A DNA stretch of 64,000 nt. Origin: Phoebastria nigripes (taxonomy: Eukaryota; Chordata; Aves; Procellariiformes; Diomedeidae). Shown here piece after piece: positions 11,601-24,700 of this stretch. The notes under the pieces are model-generated. The model saw only the letters and a program-made list of their open reading frames with translations, ran no database searches and was not told where the DNA came from. The stretch spans positions 645,521 to 709,520 of the forward strand of contig JAYKAV010002766.1 in the NCBI GenBank assembly GCA_035582835.1, in the 5' to 3' direction. The stretch's first letter is position 1, and every line of letters starts with the position of its first letter. The translations under genes and the position numbers were made by a program.

Positions 11601-11739
11601 TTTTGGGGCTGATGGTTCCCTGCTCCATTCTGCAAGGAAACGGGTGTGCAGACACCCTGCTGCTGGCACAGCCGTCGCCTCCCCGCACGGGATTAAACAG
11701 CTCCAGCTCTCATACTTAAAAAGCTAACGCTGTGGAATA

Positions 11740-12752
11740 AACTAGGAGGCAAGGTTGTTTATTACCGCAAGCAATTTTAATACAAAAATGTGTCTGGTTT
11801 TTAAACAATTCATTGGTAGAGCTTCAGTTTTGCCTCAATTTAAACCAATTGAGAGAATCACACAGCAACACGGTCAGAGCCGGAGAGGAACAATATTTAA
11901 TAAATACAGGAGCTCTGGAGAGCCCTCTCCCCCGGCCCGTCTCCTGGTCACTTGGTCAGTTTGATTTTATTACAAAGAAAAAAGTAGCGTACAAAAGCGA
12001 GACAGGACTTGTAGCAAGTGTGCTGGTGAGACTCATTTCAAGGACAAGCGACTGTGCGTGTAAGTCCAGATTTCTTCTAGGAGCAGAGGTCACATCAATC
12101 TCAGCCTGGTTGGAAGTGGAATGACCAGTTAAATAATAAATAGGAAAAAGAGATGCAGATAAATAGCGATTCTGTAAGGAACATCTTGGGTCGGTCTCTT
12201 AGGCCATCAGTCCAGAAGAATCCTCTAATTTGTAGGACCCACCACCGCTAAGGGATGTATCTGAGTGATCCAGACCTGCAATCTTACCAGCGTGCTCTCC
12301 TCTGGCCAGCTTCAGCGTGAACCCCCTCCCCAAACCCATCACCAGGTGTTTGTTCTTTAAAAACGAAGTTGTCGGGACAGTATTTTCAAGACAGCAATTG
12401 TCATGACCTTCGCTGTAGTGTGTGCAAATTTTATTAAGTCAAACTCCGCTTTCTTCAGGTAAAACCACATAGCTTTAAAAAAATGGAAACATAAGCCCCA
12501 AGTCCCCTCACCTCATGTTTCTCTGGTTGAGGTATCTGTGATTTACAAAAAGAGAGTTCCTTGAACACTGTAGGATTCAGGTCTTTGTTTTTAAATATAA
12601 TTTACCTTGCTGAGACAGCAAGTTAAGTTTATAAAGATGCATTTAGGAAACAATCCTAAAAGATAAAGCAGGTTCGCACCCTGCACCGCGCAGAAATCCT
12701 ATTTATATTTTAGTTTTTCTTTACACTTTCACATCTTGACCTTTTTTTGCTT

Positions 12753-12790
<38 letters not shown>

Positions 12791-15700
12791 CTTTCTCTCC
12801 CACATTTCAGTTTTCCAGGCCCCTCTCTGAACAGGGGTCACCGAGAGGCAATTTTTATCTACATAAATATTCACATGAAAATAGTAACTTACAAAAAAGG
12901 GAAAAAAAAAAAAAAACCAAATAAGGCAGCTTCATAACACAACTTTCTTTTACACTTTTAACAATATAGTTTCTCCCATTTAGAATAAATATACATCCAA
13001 TGTACGTAGCAGGGTTAAAAATTGGACACAGGTTGGGTTTTCTTTCTTTCAGGAGGGCGTGGGTACAGTATTATCTTTTAGGGCCTGGAGTTTTTGGGGT
13101 GGCAGTGGTTGTTTTCTTAGACATGGTTGGGATTTTGGAGGGTTTGGCCATCCCCCGGCGCGAGCCGCCCTGCCCGCCGGCCACGCTGCTCTCCGAAGTG
13201 TCCGAGCACGCCGACTGCGTTTCCAGCAGGTCAAAATCGGAGGCGTCGCTTCCCCGNCGGCTGCTGGCCCGGCTGCCCGTGCGGCTCCCGGCGCGGCTGG
13301 TGGGACGACTGGCTGTTTTTTTAGGATCTGCAAGGGGAGCCGAGAGCGCCGTGAGCAGACGGNAGGAAGAGGAGGAGGAGGAGGTTTCTTCCCCATCCCC
13401 AGACCGACCGGCACCCAAATCCCCAGCACCGCTGCGGCTGCTTTCAACCACCCACCCAGCCCCCCTGAAATGGGGGGGGTTCAGCACCAGGACCGATTCA
13501 TTCCCGAGCTTTTAACGAAGCCGTCGCAAGCCCTCGCACTGCGAAACCCCTGCAGCATCCCCTCTCCCAGGCAGGGACACAGCGGTGGGCATCAGCCTCC
13601 CCACCTCGCTGCGGGCTCCCTAAATACTTAGTATTTTCTCTGCCAATTTAAAGCAACCAAGTAGGAAGAGGAGCAGCAGGAGTTTTTTGGTCTTTGTACC
13701 TAACTTACCTGCCCGACTGGTTTTGGCACCTGTAGAGACTGGTGAGGAGCTGTTACTGGTGTCCCCAGCCAGGGAGGTTCGGCTGGAGTGGAAGGTGGGT
13801 CGCTTCAGCTTGCTGCCCGCGGAGGGGGTCACCTTGGGAGGAAGCACACACAGAGCATCTTTTAGGTGTCGCCTGGGCCGTAACNGGCCAAGATCACGTC
13901 CGAGATCAGTACCTCGGCAAAAGGATTTTGATGTTTAAGAAACACCCATCTTAATGGTCAAGGGGAACACAAGCTGTCGTTTCAGCAGCGGTTAATAAAA
14001 AAGAAAAAAGCCTGGATCCTGAAAATTTGGAGGGCAACGGCAGTTTGTGCGCTGCAGGCTGGTGCACAGCTATTTGTTGGAAAAAAAGAAAACCAATAAA
14101 AGCAAAGCTGCTATCCATCTGGAGGACGACAGCATCATCTGGGCTCAAAAGCTCCACAAAGAGAAAGCGAAATCTTGCAAAAACAGGTATTTTAGCATCT
14201 AAGCAGCTCAGGACCATTTTGGAAGGTCAAATACAATGCAGCGTCTTAAGAAACGCCCCCCCCCTTGTCGGGAGGCATCAGCGCGGTGCGATGCTGTGAG
14301 TCGGAGGGACGTCGCCCCGGTGCTGGTGCCCCGGGTAGGTCCGGGCACCCCACCACCCAAGGGCAGACAAATTTGAGCAGCGAGACACCAGCGATGAACA
14401 GGGACACAAAACACAGCGAATCAGCTTCGGTTGCATCCTGAAACGGTGCTTTCCCTGACCTTTAAGATGTTGCAAACGCAGAAGGGGGGTGGAAAAGCAG
14501 CACAACAGGCAGCTCTGCTCCCGCCGCTGCGGAAGAAAGCAAAGGGGCGAAGGGGAAGATGCCGGGCAGGGCGAGGGCACCTGGATCCAGCCGGAAAGGG
14601 CAGCTCCAGTTTCTATACACCAACCAAAGCTCTGGGTTTGGGGCAGCGCTGCAGGAAAGCGATTGCCCGTGGTCTCCCCTGTCCCCCGGGGCTGGGGGAA
14701 GCAGCGCCGGGCTGCAGGGACGGCTCCAGCCCAGCTGCATCCCTGGAGAGATGTACATTAATACCCGAGGGCGTTTCCCGAGGAGCTTTAAAGCAGCAGC
14801 TGGAGAGGTTTCCCTCCACCCCCTGCAATTTTATGGTTTTTGGGAAACTTAGAAATCTTAGAATGTCATGAAACTGGAGCTGCGGCGGGGGAGAGGGGCA
14901 GCCGAGGGAATTAAAATCCATTAACACGTGATTGCGAAGGTACCATTTTCATCATCAGAGATTTCGATTCTCGTCCTTGATCCTATTTTATAAACAAGTT
15001 AACAGCAGCAAGCAGGCAATTTAGGGCAGTTGGGGAAGTGCTCCTGACCTTCTGATGATTTAAAAATAATTCCTTTTCTGCGTGAAAGCACCGCCGAGCA
15101 AGACGCAGTTATCTTGCCAGCGCACACCAGCACTCAGTGAATCACCGAGATCTACCAGGTATTTCTCATCACCGACTCACAAGGTCAGGAAAGTCCTCGA
15201 GGAGGCTGAAACTTTAGAGAGGTCAAAGTCTCAGCCTGAGTTCATCCTCCTGGGAGCATCAAGCCGGTGCTGGTGCTGGACACACCATACGTGCTTCAAC
15301 ACGGTGATAAATACAAGCGCTTCATAAAAATGAAGGCGATGTGGTTACTGTGCATGCGCTGTAGCTGATTTTCAAGTCTCAACTCGGCTGCTGGATTTCA
15401 ATTTTTGAAAGCCAAACACGGCTGCTTTTCAATACTTAAAAGCTATTAAAGCTTGGAAAATGTCTTTTTTTTTTTTAAAGCACAAGAGGATAAACGTCGC
15501 TCTCTTGGTTTGAAAGCAGGTAAATGTGAATCNCAAGCAGTTGTGCTTTATTCTAAAGTCAATGTTTCATTTACTCCGAGTTAGAAACCCATGAAAAACG
15601 CTAACAGTCAGAGCGTTAGCGGTGCTGACAAGCGCTGCTCTACCACAAGGAAAGCGTTAAAACAGGCAAGGGAGCAGGACTTCTCCGTGCCAGCGGCACT

Positions 15701-18700
15701 CCGGCCTGTCAGCAGGTCCTTGGGGCTGCGAGACCATACTCTACCTCGGCGCTCGAGAGCTGGAAGTCGGAATAATCGAATCCCCTCAGGGGGGTGCCCG
15801 CTTTACTGTTTATCAACCAGGGTTTGTCATAACATCGAGAGAAGTGATGTGGAGTCTGTGAAATGGAAAATCCAAGGAGGGGGGGGGGAGAGGAGGAAGT
15901 GAGTGAAGAAAAAAAAAAAAAAAAAGAAACGGAGAAGTATCTGGAATGGGGGGAAACGGCACTAAAATGAAACGAGAACCAAACAGGAAATATATAAATT
16001 AAAATAAAGGGAAAAAACCCAAACAGATGATGAAATAAAACACGCATGGGCAGACGACGTGGTGGGAAAGGAGAGACGATGGGCGATGGGTTCTTCCTGT
16101 GCGCCGGCCGGACACCACGGCTGTGGCACAGCCCTGCCTCGGGGACCAGGAGCCTTCGGCTGCACGGTGAGAGCCGGGGGCCCTTCTGCAGAGCCGTGAG
16201 CACCCAGCTTGGGCTGAAAACCTGTCCTGCACCATCCCACCCCACCCACCCGGCATGAACAGCAGGGTTCTTCCTGCAGACACCATGAACATCCTCCAGA
16301 GACCACAGTAACCATCAAACCCCTGATCCCCAACCTTCCTCCTCCTCCATACACCTCCTGCAGCTCCTNATCTCACCAGGACGGGTTTGGAGGCCACCGG
16401 TTTCTGAAGGAGAGGAAAGAGGAAGGCTTCACGCGCAAACCCCACCTTGGCTCCGCTGGCCGGAGTTGCGGGAGAGGATGGCATGGAGGCGCAGCTGTGG
16501 TTGCTCTGGCTGGCACTGGAACTGGATCGCGTCGGGGAGGCTGCCCGGGAGGATGGTTTTGATCTTCGGCCTCGCGATCGGAACGGTGTCATTCCCTGGG
16601 AGGCTCCCTCCGGCAAGATGAATTTCTCTCGGAGTTCAAGGTTGGTCCGTCCTCGTGCTGGAAGGGGATAAAGGAGAGGAGACCTGAGGTTCGCATGAAC
16701 CCGACATGGTTACCGGGGCTCAGGAGGCTCCGGGGGTCAGAGCACGCGTCCTTGCAATATCTCCCAAAGCCCATCTCCGAGGGCGAGCGGACGGCAGCAA
16801 GACCATCCCAGCTCTCTTGCTCTGCCCTAACCACCTCCTGCCATGGATCAGCTCTTTGAGAAATTGTCTGACTAAAAGCTGCCTGAGGCCCATGACTTCA
16901 AACTGGATGCTCTATTATTTTCTAGCGTCTCGGGGAAAGCNATCCTGATGGCCTTTAAACATGGTGTGTTACAACAGCAGCCAATGTAATCTTTAAAGTG
17001 GCTTAAAAATAGTAAGAGCAGCTTTGAAGGATTGCAATTCTGCTCTCTCGCAGCTCTGGGCAGCTCTTCACCAATGTGGGGGGAGAGGTGAGAGAGAAGT
17101 GACCACCACCCATTAAAAGCCAACTTTAAAATTTTCACCCAAATGCCCCGAAGAGCTGGAGGGTCTCCCTTCGACAAGCGAGGAGAAACCGAGCAGGGAG
17201 AAGGTCTGTGGACTTCAGCTCCTGGGCCAGCTGACACGTGCCAACGTGTTGCGTGCTCACGGTGTTCAGAGAGCGAGGGCATGCACCAAGCCTTATAGGA
17301 CACGGGAGCAATTTTAGAGTCGATGCATTACGGACCAGAAAGCCAAGGAAGCAATTGCAGAAGGGAAGCATCACGCTGAGATAACCAAGGGATGGAAATA
17401 ACCTTGATGTCAGTGCTCTAAAACATCTGCTGCAAAGCATGAACGGGGGAGGCCGGAGGAGCAGGAAGGTTCCCCAAAGCAAGCAGCACACGCTGTAAAT
17501 CATCCTGCTTTCAGCAACAGCCGTTAGACAGCAGGAGCAAGGAACTGTTAGGCAGCAGCTTGAAGAAGACATATCTGAAGCAATTAACATCTCAGAGACC
17601 CCAGTGAGACAGGGACATATGGAGTACAGACCTAAGCTCTCCAAAATATGCAGCCTCGATGCACTTCATTCCTGGCCATCCCCCTTGCTAATCATAGAAT
17701 AGTTTGGGTTGGAAGGGACCTTTAAAGATCATCCAGTCCAAGCCCCCTGCCGTGAGCAGGGACATCTTCAACCAGATCAGGTTGCTCAGAGCCCCATCCA
17801 ACCTGACCTTGGATGTTTCCAGGGATGGGGCATCTACCACCTCTCCGGGCAACCTGTGCCAGGGTTTCACCACCCTCATTACAAAAAATTTCTTCCTTAT
17901 ATCTAGTCTAAATCTACCCTCTTTTAGTTTAAAGCCATTCCCCCTTGTCCTGTCGCAACAGGCCCTGCTAAAAAGTCTGTCCCCATCTTTCTTATAAGCC
18001 CCCTTTAAGTACTGGAAGGCTGCAATAAGGTCTCCCCGAAGCCTTCTCTTCTCCAGGCTGAACAACCCCAACTCTCTCAGCCTTCCTTCACAGGAGAGGC
18101 GTTCCATCCCCCTGATCATTTTCGTGGCCCTCCTCTGGACCCGCTCCAACAGGTCCGTGTCTTTCCTGTGCTGAGGACCCCAGAGCTGGANGCAGTACTG
18201 CAGGGGGGGTCTCACCAGAGCAGAGCAGAGGGGCAGAATCACCTCCCTCGACCTGCTGGCCACGCTGCTTTGGATGCAGCCCAGGGTACGGTTGGCCTTC
18301 TGGGCTGCGAGCGCACATTGTCGGCTCACGTCCAGCTTTTCATCCATCAATAGTCCCAAGTCCTTCTNGGCAGGGCTGCTCTCAATCCCTTCATCCCCCA
18401 GCCTGTATTGACACCGGGGGTTGCCCCGACCCAGGTGCAGGACCTTGCACTTGGCCTTGTTGAACCTCATGAGGTTCACATGGGCCCACTTCTGGAGCTT
18501 GTCCAGGTCCCTCTGGGTGGTATCCCGTCCCTCAGGCGTGTCGACCNCACCACTCAGCTTGGTGTCATCGGCAAACTTGCTGAGGGTGCACTCGATCCCG
18601 CTGCCTATGTCATTGATGAAGATACTAAACAGTACTGGTCCCAGTACGAACCTCTGTGGGACGCCACTCGTCACCGATCTCCATCTGGACATTGAGCCAT

Positions 18701-21700
18701 TGACCACTACCCTCTGGATGCAACCATCCAACCAATTCCTCATCCACCGAAGTGGATCCTTCTCTGTCGCCCGGTCACAGCTCTCGGCCGGTTGCAGCAT
18801 AGCATCGCTTCCAGCCCAACAGCTCTGACCACAATAAAACCTCAAGACTGAAGATTTTGGAAAGGAGGCGACCCCGCTCTCTGTGCCCACAGTACGTGAC
18901 CCTGGTCTGCGTTATCCCAACCGTCCCTTCCAAACGTGTCCCACCAAACCAGCTCCAGCAAACACTGCTCAGCCCTAAAACCCCAAGATCAAGGTAGTTT
19001 TTCCCTTCTAATGTGCTGCTGTGTTTTCCTTAAGCTCAGTTCATCTAGGAACTTCTTGCACTTGAATTTTCCTGCATTAATGCTGAACTGAAACATCTTT
19101 TTTGTTTCACCGTGGGCTGGTCAATCCCTGGGACACATTTGTGCAAGGTGATGCCTATCGACACACTTACAGCAGGACGCAGTGCTCAAAATCCCCCAAA
19201 GAAATCCAACCCAGCCCTGAACAGCCCGACGGACAATGATGCCTAAATGCAGCCTTTTTACAACTCAAATCTAGCACGTGGCAATCCAGAAAAAAGAAGA
19301 AGGGCCACGTTTCCACCCTCACGGGCAGAGCTGGGGGAAGAAAGGTAATTTTAAGGCACTAGAGGAAGAGCCAGCACTGTCTGCAGCTCTCGCTGCAAAC
19401 AGGTATTTAAGTTGCACGGTCCTGCACAGCTCAGGGTTTCCAAATTAGTTCCTTATGCCGCTGCTCTAAAGAAAACAAATGAACTGAGAAAACTTGCATT
19501 AGAAACGCATCAGAGAGAAATCAAGTAGTTTCAAAGTCACGGGAGAAACGTCTCCTCATTCAATAGGACCNGTCTGGACCAAATGCCCCGTGGCCACAGC
19601 ACCACGGCTTCACGGATCCTGGGCCAGAGCATCTTCTCCCCAGAGTGTCTCAGACCAGGATTTTACCATCTCCTGGCTTTGAACCTTTTGAATTCTTTCA
19701 GGTCACCTTTACGAAGTTTACTCCATCATCCAGAGAGCCACACGGGCGCACTGACCGCTTCAAAGGGAAGCCGAGACCCCCAGCATGGCAATGCAGCTCC
19801 NCTCGCTGGGGTCTTAAAAACAAAAACCACAACCCTTCCATCTTCTCCTCCCAAGACACCTGGCTAAACACTGCGAGATTTGCTGCAGTATCGCCAAATC
19901 TCGTGATTTTAAGTTCTATGGTTTGCTTTGGATCCATTTTCTCCAGCTCCCGCCTGTTATTTGGATAACCCAGACCCGCTCCTCTGGTACATCTGGCCAT
20001 TCACAGTCACAGCAGACAAGTTCTCAAACTCCCCTTACTGGGCGAGAAGACCCCGGTTGTATAAAACCCAGGAATTGCCTTACCTCTGCAAGGATCATTC
20101 TTCACTAAAAATTCATCCAGGGCCATCCATCCGCCACCGACACGAACCATGACCGTGCTCCGCAGAATACGGACCAGCCGCAGCTGCTGGGAATCGCCGA
20201 ACTGCGGAGCCAAGGAACAGTTCAGACAAGGGGGACACAACAAGGGACACTCGGCTCCTTCCCGCAGCAGGCTGCACCAAATGCTTTTATTGATCTATTG
20301 AATACTTTTAAGGTTTCTCCAGATAGGTTCTTCTGGAATAAGGGCAGGCTAGTACCAATTTACAGGAGTTTTTCTGCTGCATGGTTTTAAGGTGATGAAA
20401 CTATCCAAATCCTTTAGTTTTAAAGCTGGAAAGAGAGAATTTTTTAGAGCAGCAAATGAGAATTTGGAATTTGGTCTTCGGATGGGTTTTCTCAGCCAGA
20501 ATTGTAGTTTTTCCTTTTATCATGAAGGAAATAGAGGCTGGCAATACAATGACCCTCCTGGTGCAGCCCACGTGGAAAAGAGCTGGCTGATTCAGATCAC
20601 TGAGTACCAATGAATCAGCGAGGCAAGCAGTGCTGCGTCACCGCTGAGCGAGAAACCTCTTATCATCAAGTCTGAAGTCCTGGGATTTCACCGAGCCTCA
20701 GACTTGACCCCACCAGCCAGAAAGCCCCCACCGCAGAGATCGCCCAGTGAGAATGTTTTGGTGAGTGCAGAGTGATGGGAATCCAGGCAGGAATCCCGCA
20801 GCAATGTTGATTAGTGATTGCAATGTTCATTAGTGATTTTAAAACACCTGCAATTTCAAACAAGTGCACCCTGAATCAAAAGCATGTGTCTGTTTTTCAA
20901 AGCTCCCTAAATCTCCCGGACAGCTGAGCCCAGGCTCCTGGTTGCCCTCTGCATGGGGCAGGCGGCAGAGCCGGTGCGGGACACCGGGAGCCTTGCTCGG
21001 ATGTAGCAGCTCTGCATCCAGGTCTACAGAGCACCTGCAGGGATGAGAAGATAGAGGAACCACCCTTTGAAAGCAAGACCTTCTTCAGAATGATTAAAAA
21101 AAGAAAAAAAAAAAAAAAATGTAGCAACATTTTCCCTGCGTGGATAAGAATGCAAAACCCAAGAGATTAAATGAAAACAGAGAGTGCAAAGCCACACTGA
21201 GATGGGTCATGGCAGGCAGAGGGGCAGGAGGTAGCAGCATCTCCGACCCTCCTTCCCACCGGGACATGGGACCCCGGACCGTGCACTGGTGGGTCTCCCT
21301 GCTCAGGGGTCCTACCAAAACACGCTCGCCCCAGCGCCGCGGTGAAAGAGCTGCCGCAGCCGTGCTCGGCATGGCCGCGGTGCCCGCGGGCAGGGAGGAG
21401 GGCAGGGGAGCTGCCTTCCCTCTCTCCGGCTCCACGCGAGGTGTCCTTCAAGAGCTAGTTCTGCACCAGGGAAAACCAGGGACAAGTCAATTCTCATTTC
21501 CTCTGCCGCATTTACATTATTTTTCAGTTGCTGTTGAAAATTTTTCTATAATCACTGTCTAAATTAAAGCCAGAACTCTCTCGGATTCGTCCACTTTGGA
21601 CACCCAAGTTTGTTTCTTTTTGGGCATGTTTTTGGTAGGGCATCATCATTCCAGATGAAAAAATAGGNTTTTCTGTTTGAGCGGGGGCAGTGGGCACATT

Positions 21701-24700
21701 GTAACAACACGCGATGCTCCAGTCCCGTTAAAAGAAGAGCTCTGGNCCCCGAACCAGCTGGCACTCACGCACGCTGCACCGCTCATCTCGGGTCACGACA
21801 GTAATGGGGATACATGCAGGTTTTGTGAGCCTCGCTCCAGTTAGGAGTTACTCAGTGGGTGTAGCGGGGATGAGGGTTTAGTTATCGTTACCTACGGGAT
21901 TAAAGGGGTGGACTCAGCATTCTCATTCCACAGTGATTGCGATCCAAACCCACCAGAGCCTGGTACAGCCCTCGTGCAGGTAGTTGTACCCCTGTGATTT
22001 CATCCGGGCTGGCCGTTCCCCGAAGGAAGGCAGTCCCGGGCACGAGCCCATCAGTATCTCAGTGTTCCCTGCCGCAGGGTGCCGTGATTTGCCACTGGTT
22101 ACCATCAACATCCCCAAGGTATCCCAGAAAGGAGCCAGGGAGAGAAAAATCTCTCCATTTTTGTCAAATCTCGTGTTTTCCATTGAATTTTTCCCTTTTT
22201 TCTACCTAATGCAGTCTTTTTTTCAGGTGGCCCTCCCAGCTCAGGCACGCCTCTGTACCAGGCTCTGCTGAGCTGCGCTCACAGATCACATCCTCCCACA
22301 GCAACAAAGGACAGAGCAGCATCACGGACACACAAAGCTATGTTTGTTAAAAAAAAAAAAAAAACAACAAAAAAAACCCAAGAGGTGAGAGACAGCATCG
22401 CAAGGCAAACTGTACCTGATTGCCGAGGAAGAACTACGGAGGGAGAAGAGTTGTGGAGGGAGAGGGGATGGGGCGGGGAAGGAAAGTCGAGAGGAAGAGG
22501 AGGGGAAAGAAAAACAAGAAAAACATTTATGGGATTAACAGTGCAATAATCATGAAAACTGTTAACTGCAGGTAGTTAGAAATCTGTGGGGTTTATGCTA
22601 TTTGGGTGTAAGGTAGAAGTTCAGGGAGCCTGCGGCCGGTGCAGCCGGCGGGGGCGAGCGCTGCGGCTCGGCTCCTCCCGGCCAGAGCATCAGCCCCGAA
22701 AACAGTGGGCAGGAAAGNGGGCAGCTCTGCCGCCAGCTCGTTTCACCAGTTCACCTCGGTGAATGATTTGAAACATAAACAGCCAGCCCGTTACAAAGAG
22801 ATTCTTTAAGGAAATTATTCTCCTTCTTCGGGAGCGAGCTAAGAAAAACACAGGCGTAAGGTACACTCATCCACGAGGAAAACTTCAAGGGCGGCTGCCG
22901 GCGGAGTGAATGCAGCGTTTCACGGGGCCGACGAGCCGGCTGCCCCAGAACAGGGCCACTTTTATGCTCTCCCGATTTGGGGAACGCCCTGGGGCCGAGG
23001 TCGGTGCTGGGCAAACACGGCTCAGCCACCTCCGCTGGGAGCCGGCGTGCCGGAGGATGAGGTCTCCGTCTCGCCCTGGGGAGCCCGGAGGGTCCCCCCT
23101 GCACCAGGCTGGGCACCCCGTTGGTAATCCCCCTCCCCCGGGTGGGAAGGGGGAGCAGGATTTGTGCCGCCGGGGCAGCATTCGGCCCCCTCTGCCTTAC
23201 CCGGTATTTGTTCTCGCCGATCTGCTCCACTTGAAATCTCTTGGCACACTTGCACTGGGCCACTTGCCTGGTGACCTGCCATCACCAACAAGAGAGGTAA
23301 GGGACCAGGATTTTGGGAGTCTCCTCCAATACAAGGCACTGCTTGGATAACACACAGCCCTAAGCAGCCTTTCCTTCAAAAATACGGTAGGTACTGGTGG
23401 TACCAGCCAATTATTTGAGCTCAGCACCACCACAATCCCTTTTCCTCCCCCCCTCCCCTCCTTTTTGTCTTCCCCACTGCCAACCTGCAGCCTGAACCAC
23501 CCCGCACCTCCAAGCACCCGTCTCTTTTGGTGCTTTACCTCATCTTCNATCTTGTCGGCATCAGTGGTGGGGCGGTAGGCATCCTTGTTGGGATGGAGAG
23601 CAGCCACGAACTCATAGTAATCGATATAGCCGTCACCGTCACGGTCAAAGATGTCGGCCACCGCGGTCATCTCCAGCTTCGTGGTGGGGAATTCTGGAAG
23701 GAGAGAGAAATGAGTAACCGATGCAGGGACCTCACTCACGAGAGCCAGGGATGTCGGAGCACAGTCTGCATCTCGGTCCTCGAGCAGGGACAACCTCTCG
23801 CCACACCGAGGTAGCCAATTTTCCCAGCTTGTTTCAGGCAGGCAGGGACTTACTAGAGGCCAGGATGCCATCGATGAACTCCTGCCGGGTGATCTTCCCA
23901 TCTTGGTCTTTGTCGATGCGCCGGAAGAAGTCCATGACGCGGGATTTCTTGTGGTTCATCCAACGCATATACTTCTTCCGCCAGACATCGAAGTCGAAGT
24001 TTGCAAACTCCTTCAACTGGAAGGAAACCCATGAGAGTCAGCGGGGGAAATCCCTGAAGGAGTAGCACCCCCGGCTCTACAGCACCCTAAAACACCAGCC
24101 TTCAGGTGAGCCCGTGCCCGAGCTCCCGATGCTAATGCTCACTGCCCGCCCCCCCGGGAAGGTTTATCTGGGTTTATCCAGACGACCCCCGTTAATGAGG
24201 GGGCTGCTCAAACTGACTTTCCAGAACAGATGGACACACAGCGTAGCCGACAGCCACCACGTGGACCGCGCGTCACGGAACCATCGACACGGGATGCAGC
24301 ATCCCCCACGGTGGTATACGTACACATATGCAGAGATATCAGCTACTTGCACACAGACACACACACATCCCCCCCGTCTCTGCTCGGGCATTTGGGGATA
24401 ATTCCTCACCCGGATTTTGCCTAACGACTCGCCAGGCTCTGCCCGGGAGGAATACCCATTGCTGGCCCCATTTTGGGCACGTCTCTCCTCTCCCTTTCCC
24501 TCTAAGCAGGCAAGAAGGGATTTCTTGCTTGTCTTCCAGGTAAGACAGCAGCTGGGGCACATCTCAGCTCTGCAAACCCTGGCCCCGCGGCTCTGCCACC
24601 AGCCTCTGACGAGCCACTCACCCTCCAATTTAAACTAACACCCTTTTTTATGCTCCCCCAAAAGGACCCCCCACAACCCCACCAGCTAAAGCAGCTCACA

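Larger units (their letters stand above)
11740..13070 (-). other. MACF1: MACF1 3'UTR
   Basis: About 1.33 kb, AT-rich, from the stop codon to the cleavage region after AATAAA at 11763-11758. Other AATAAA copies in transcript sense (near 11965 and 12430) could give shorter ends. It contains an A35 tract in mRNA sense at 12756-12790 and a U-rich run near 12902-12916. The exact end is inferred from the signal. Confidence 0.7.

Noticed and set aside
17704..18828. Plus-strand open frames across the CR1 element
   Set aside because: Antisense shadows of the CR1 ORF2.
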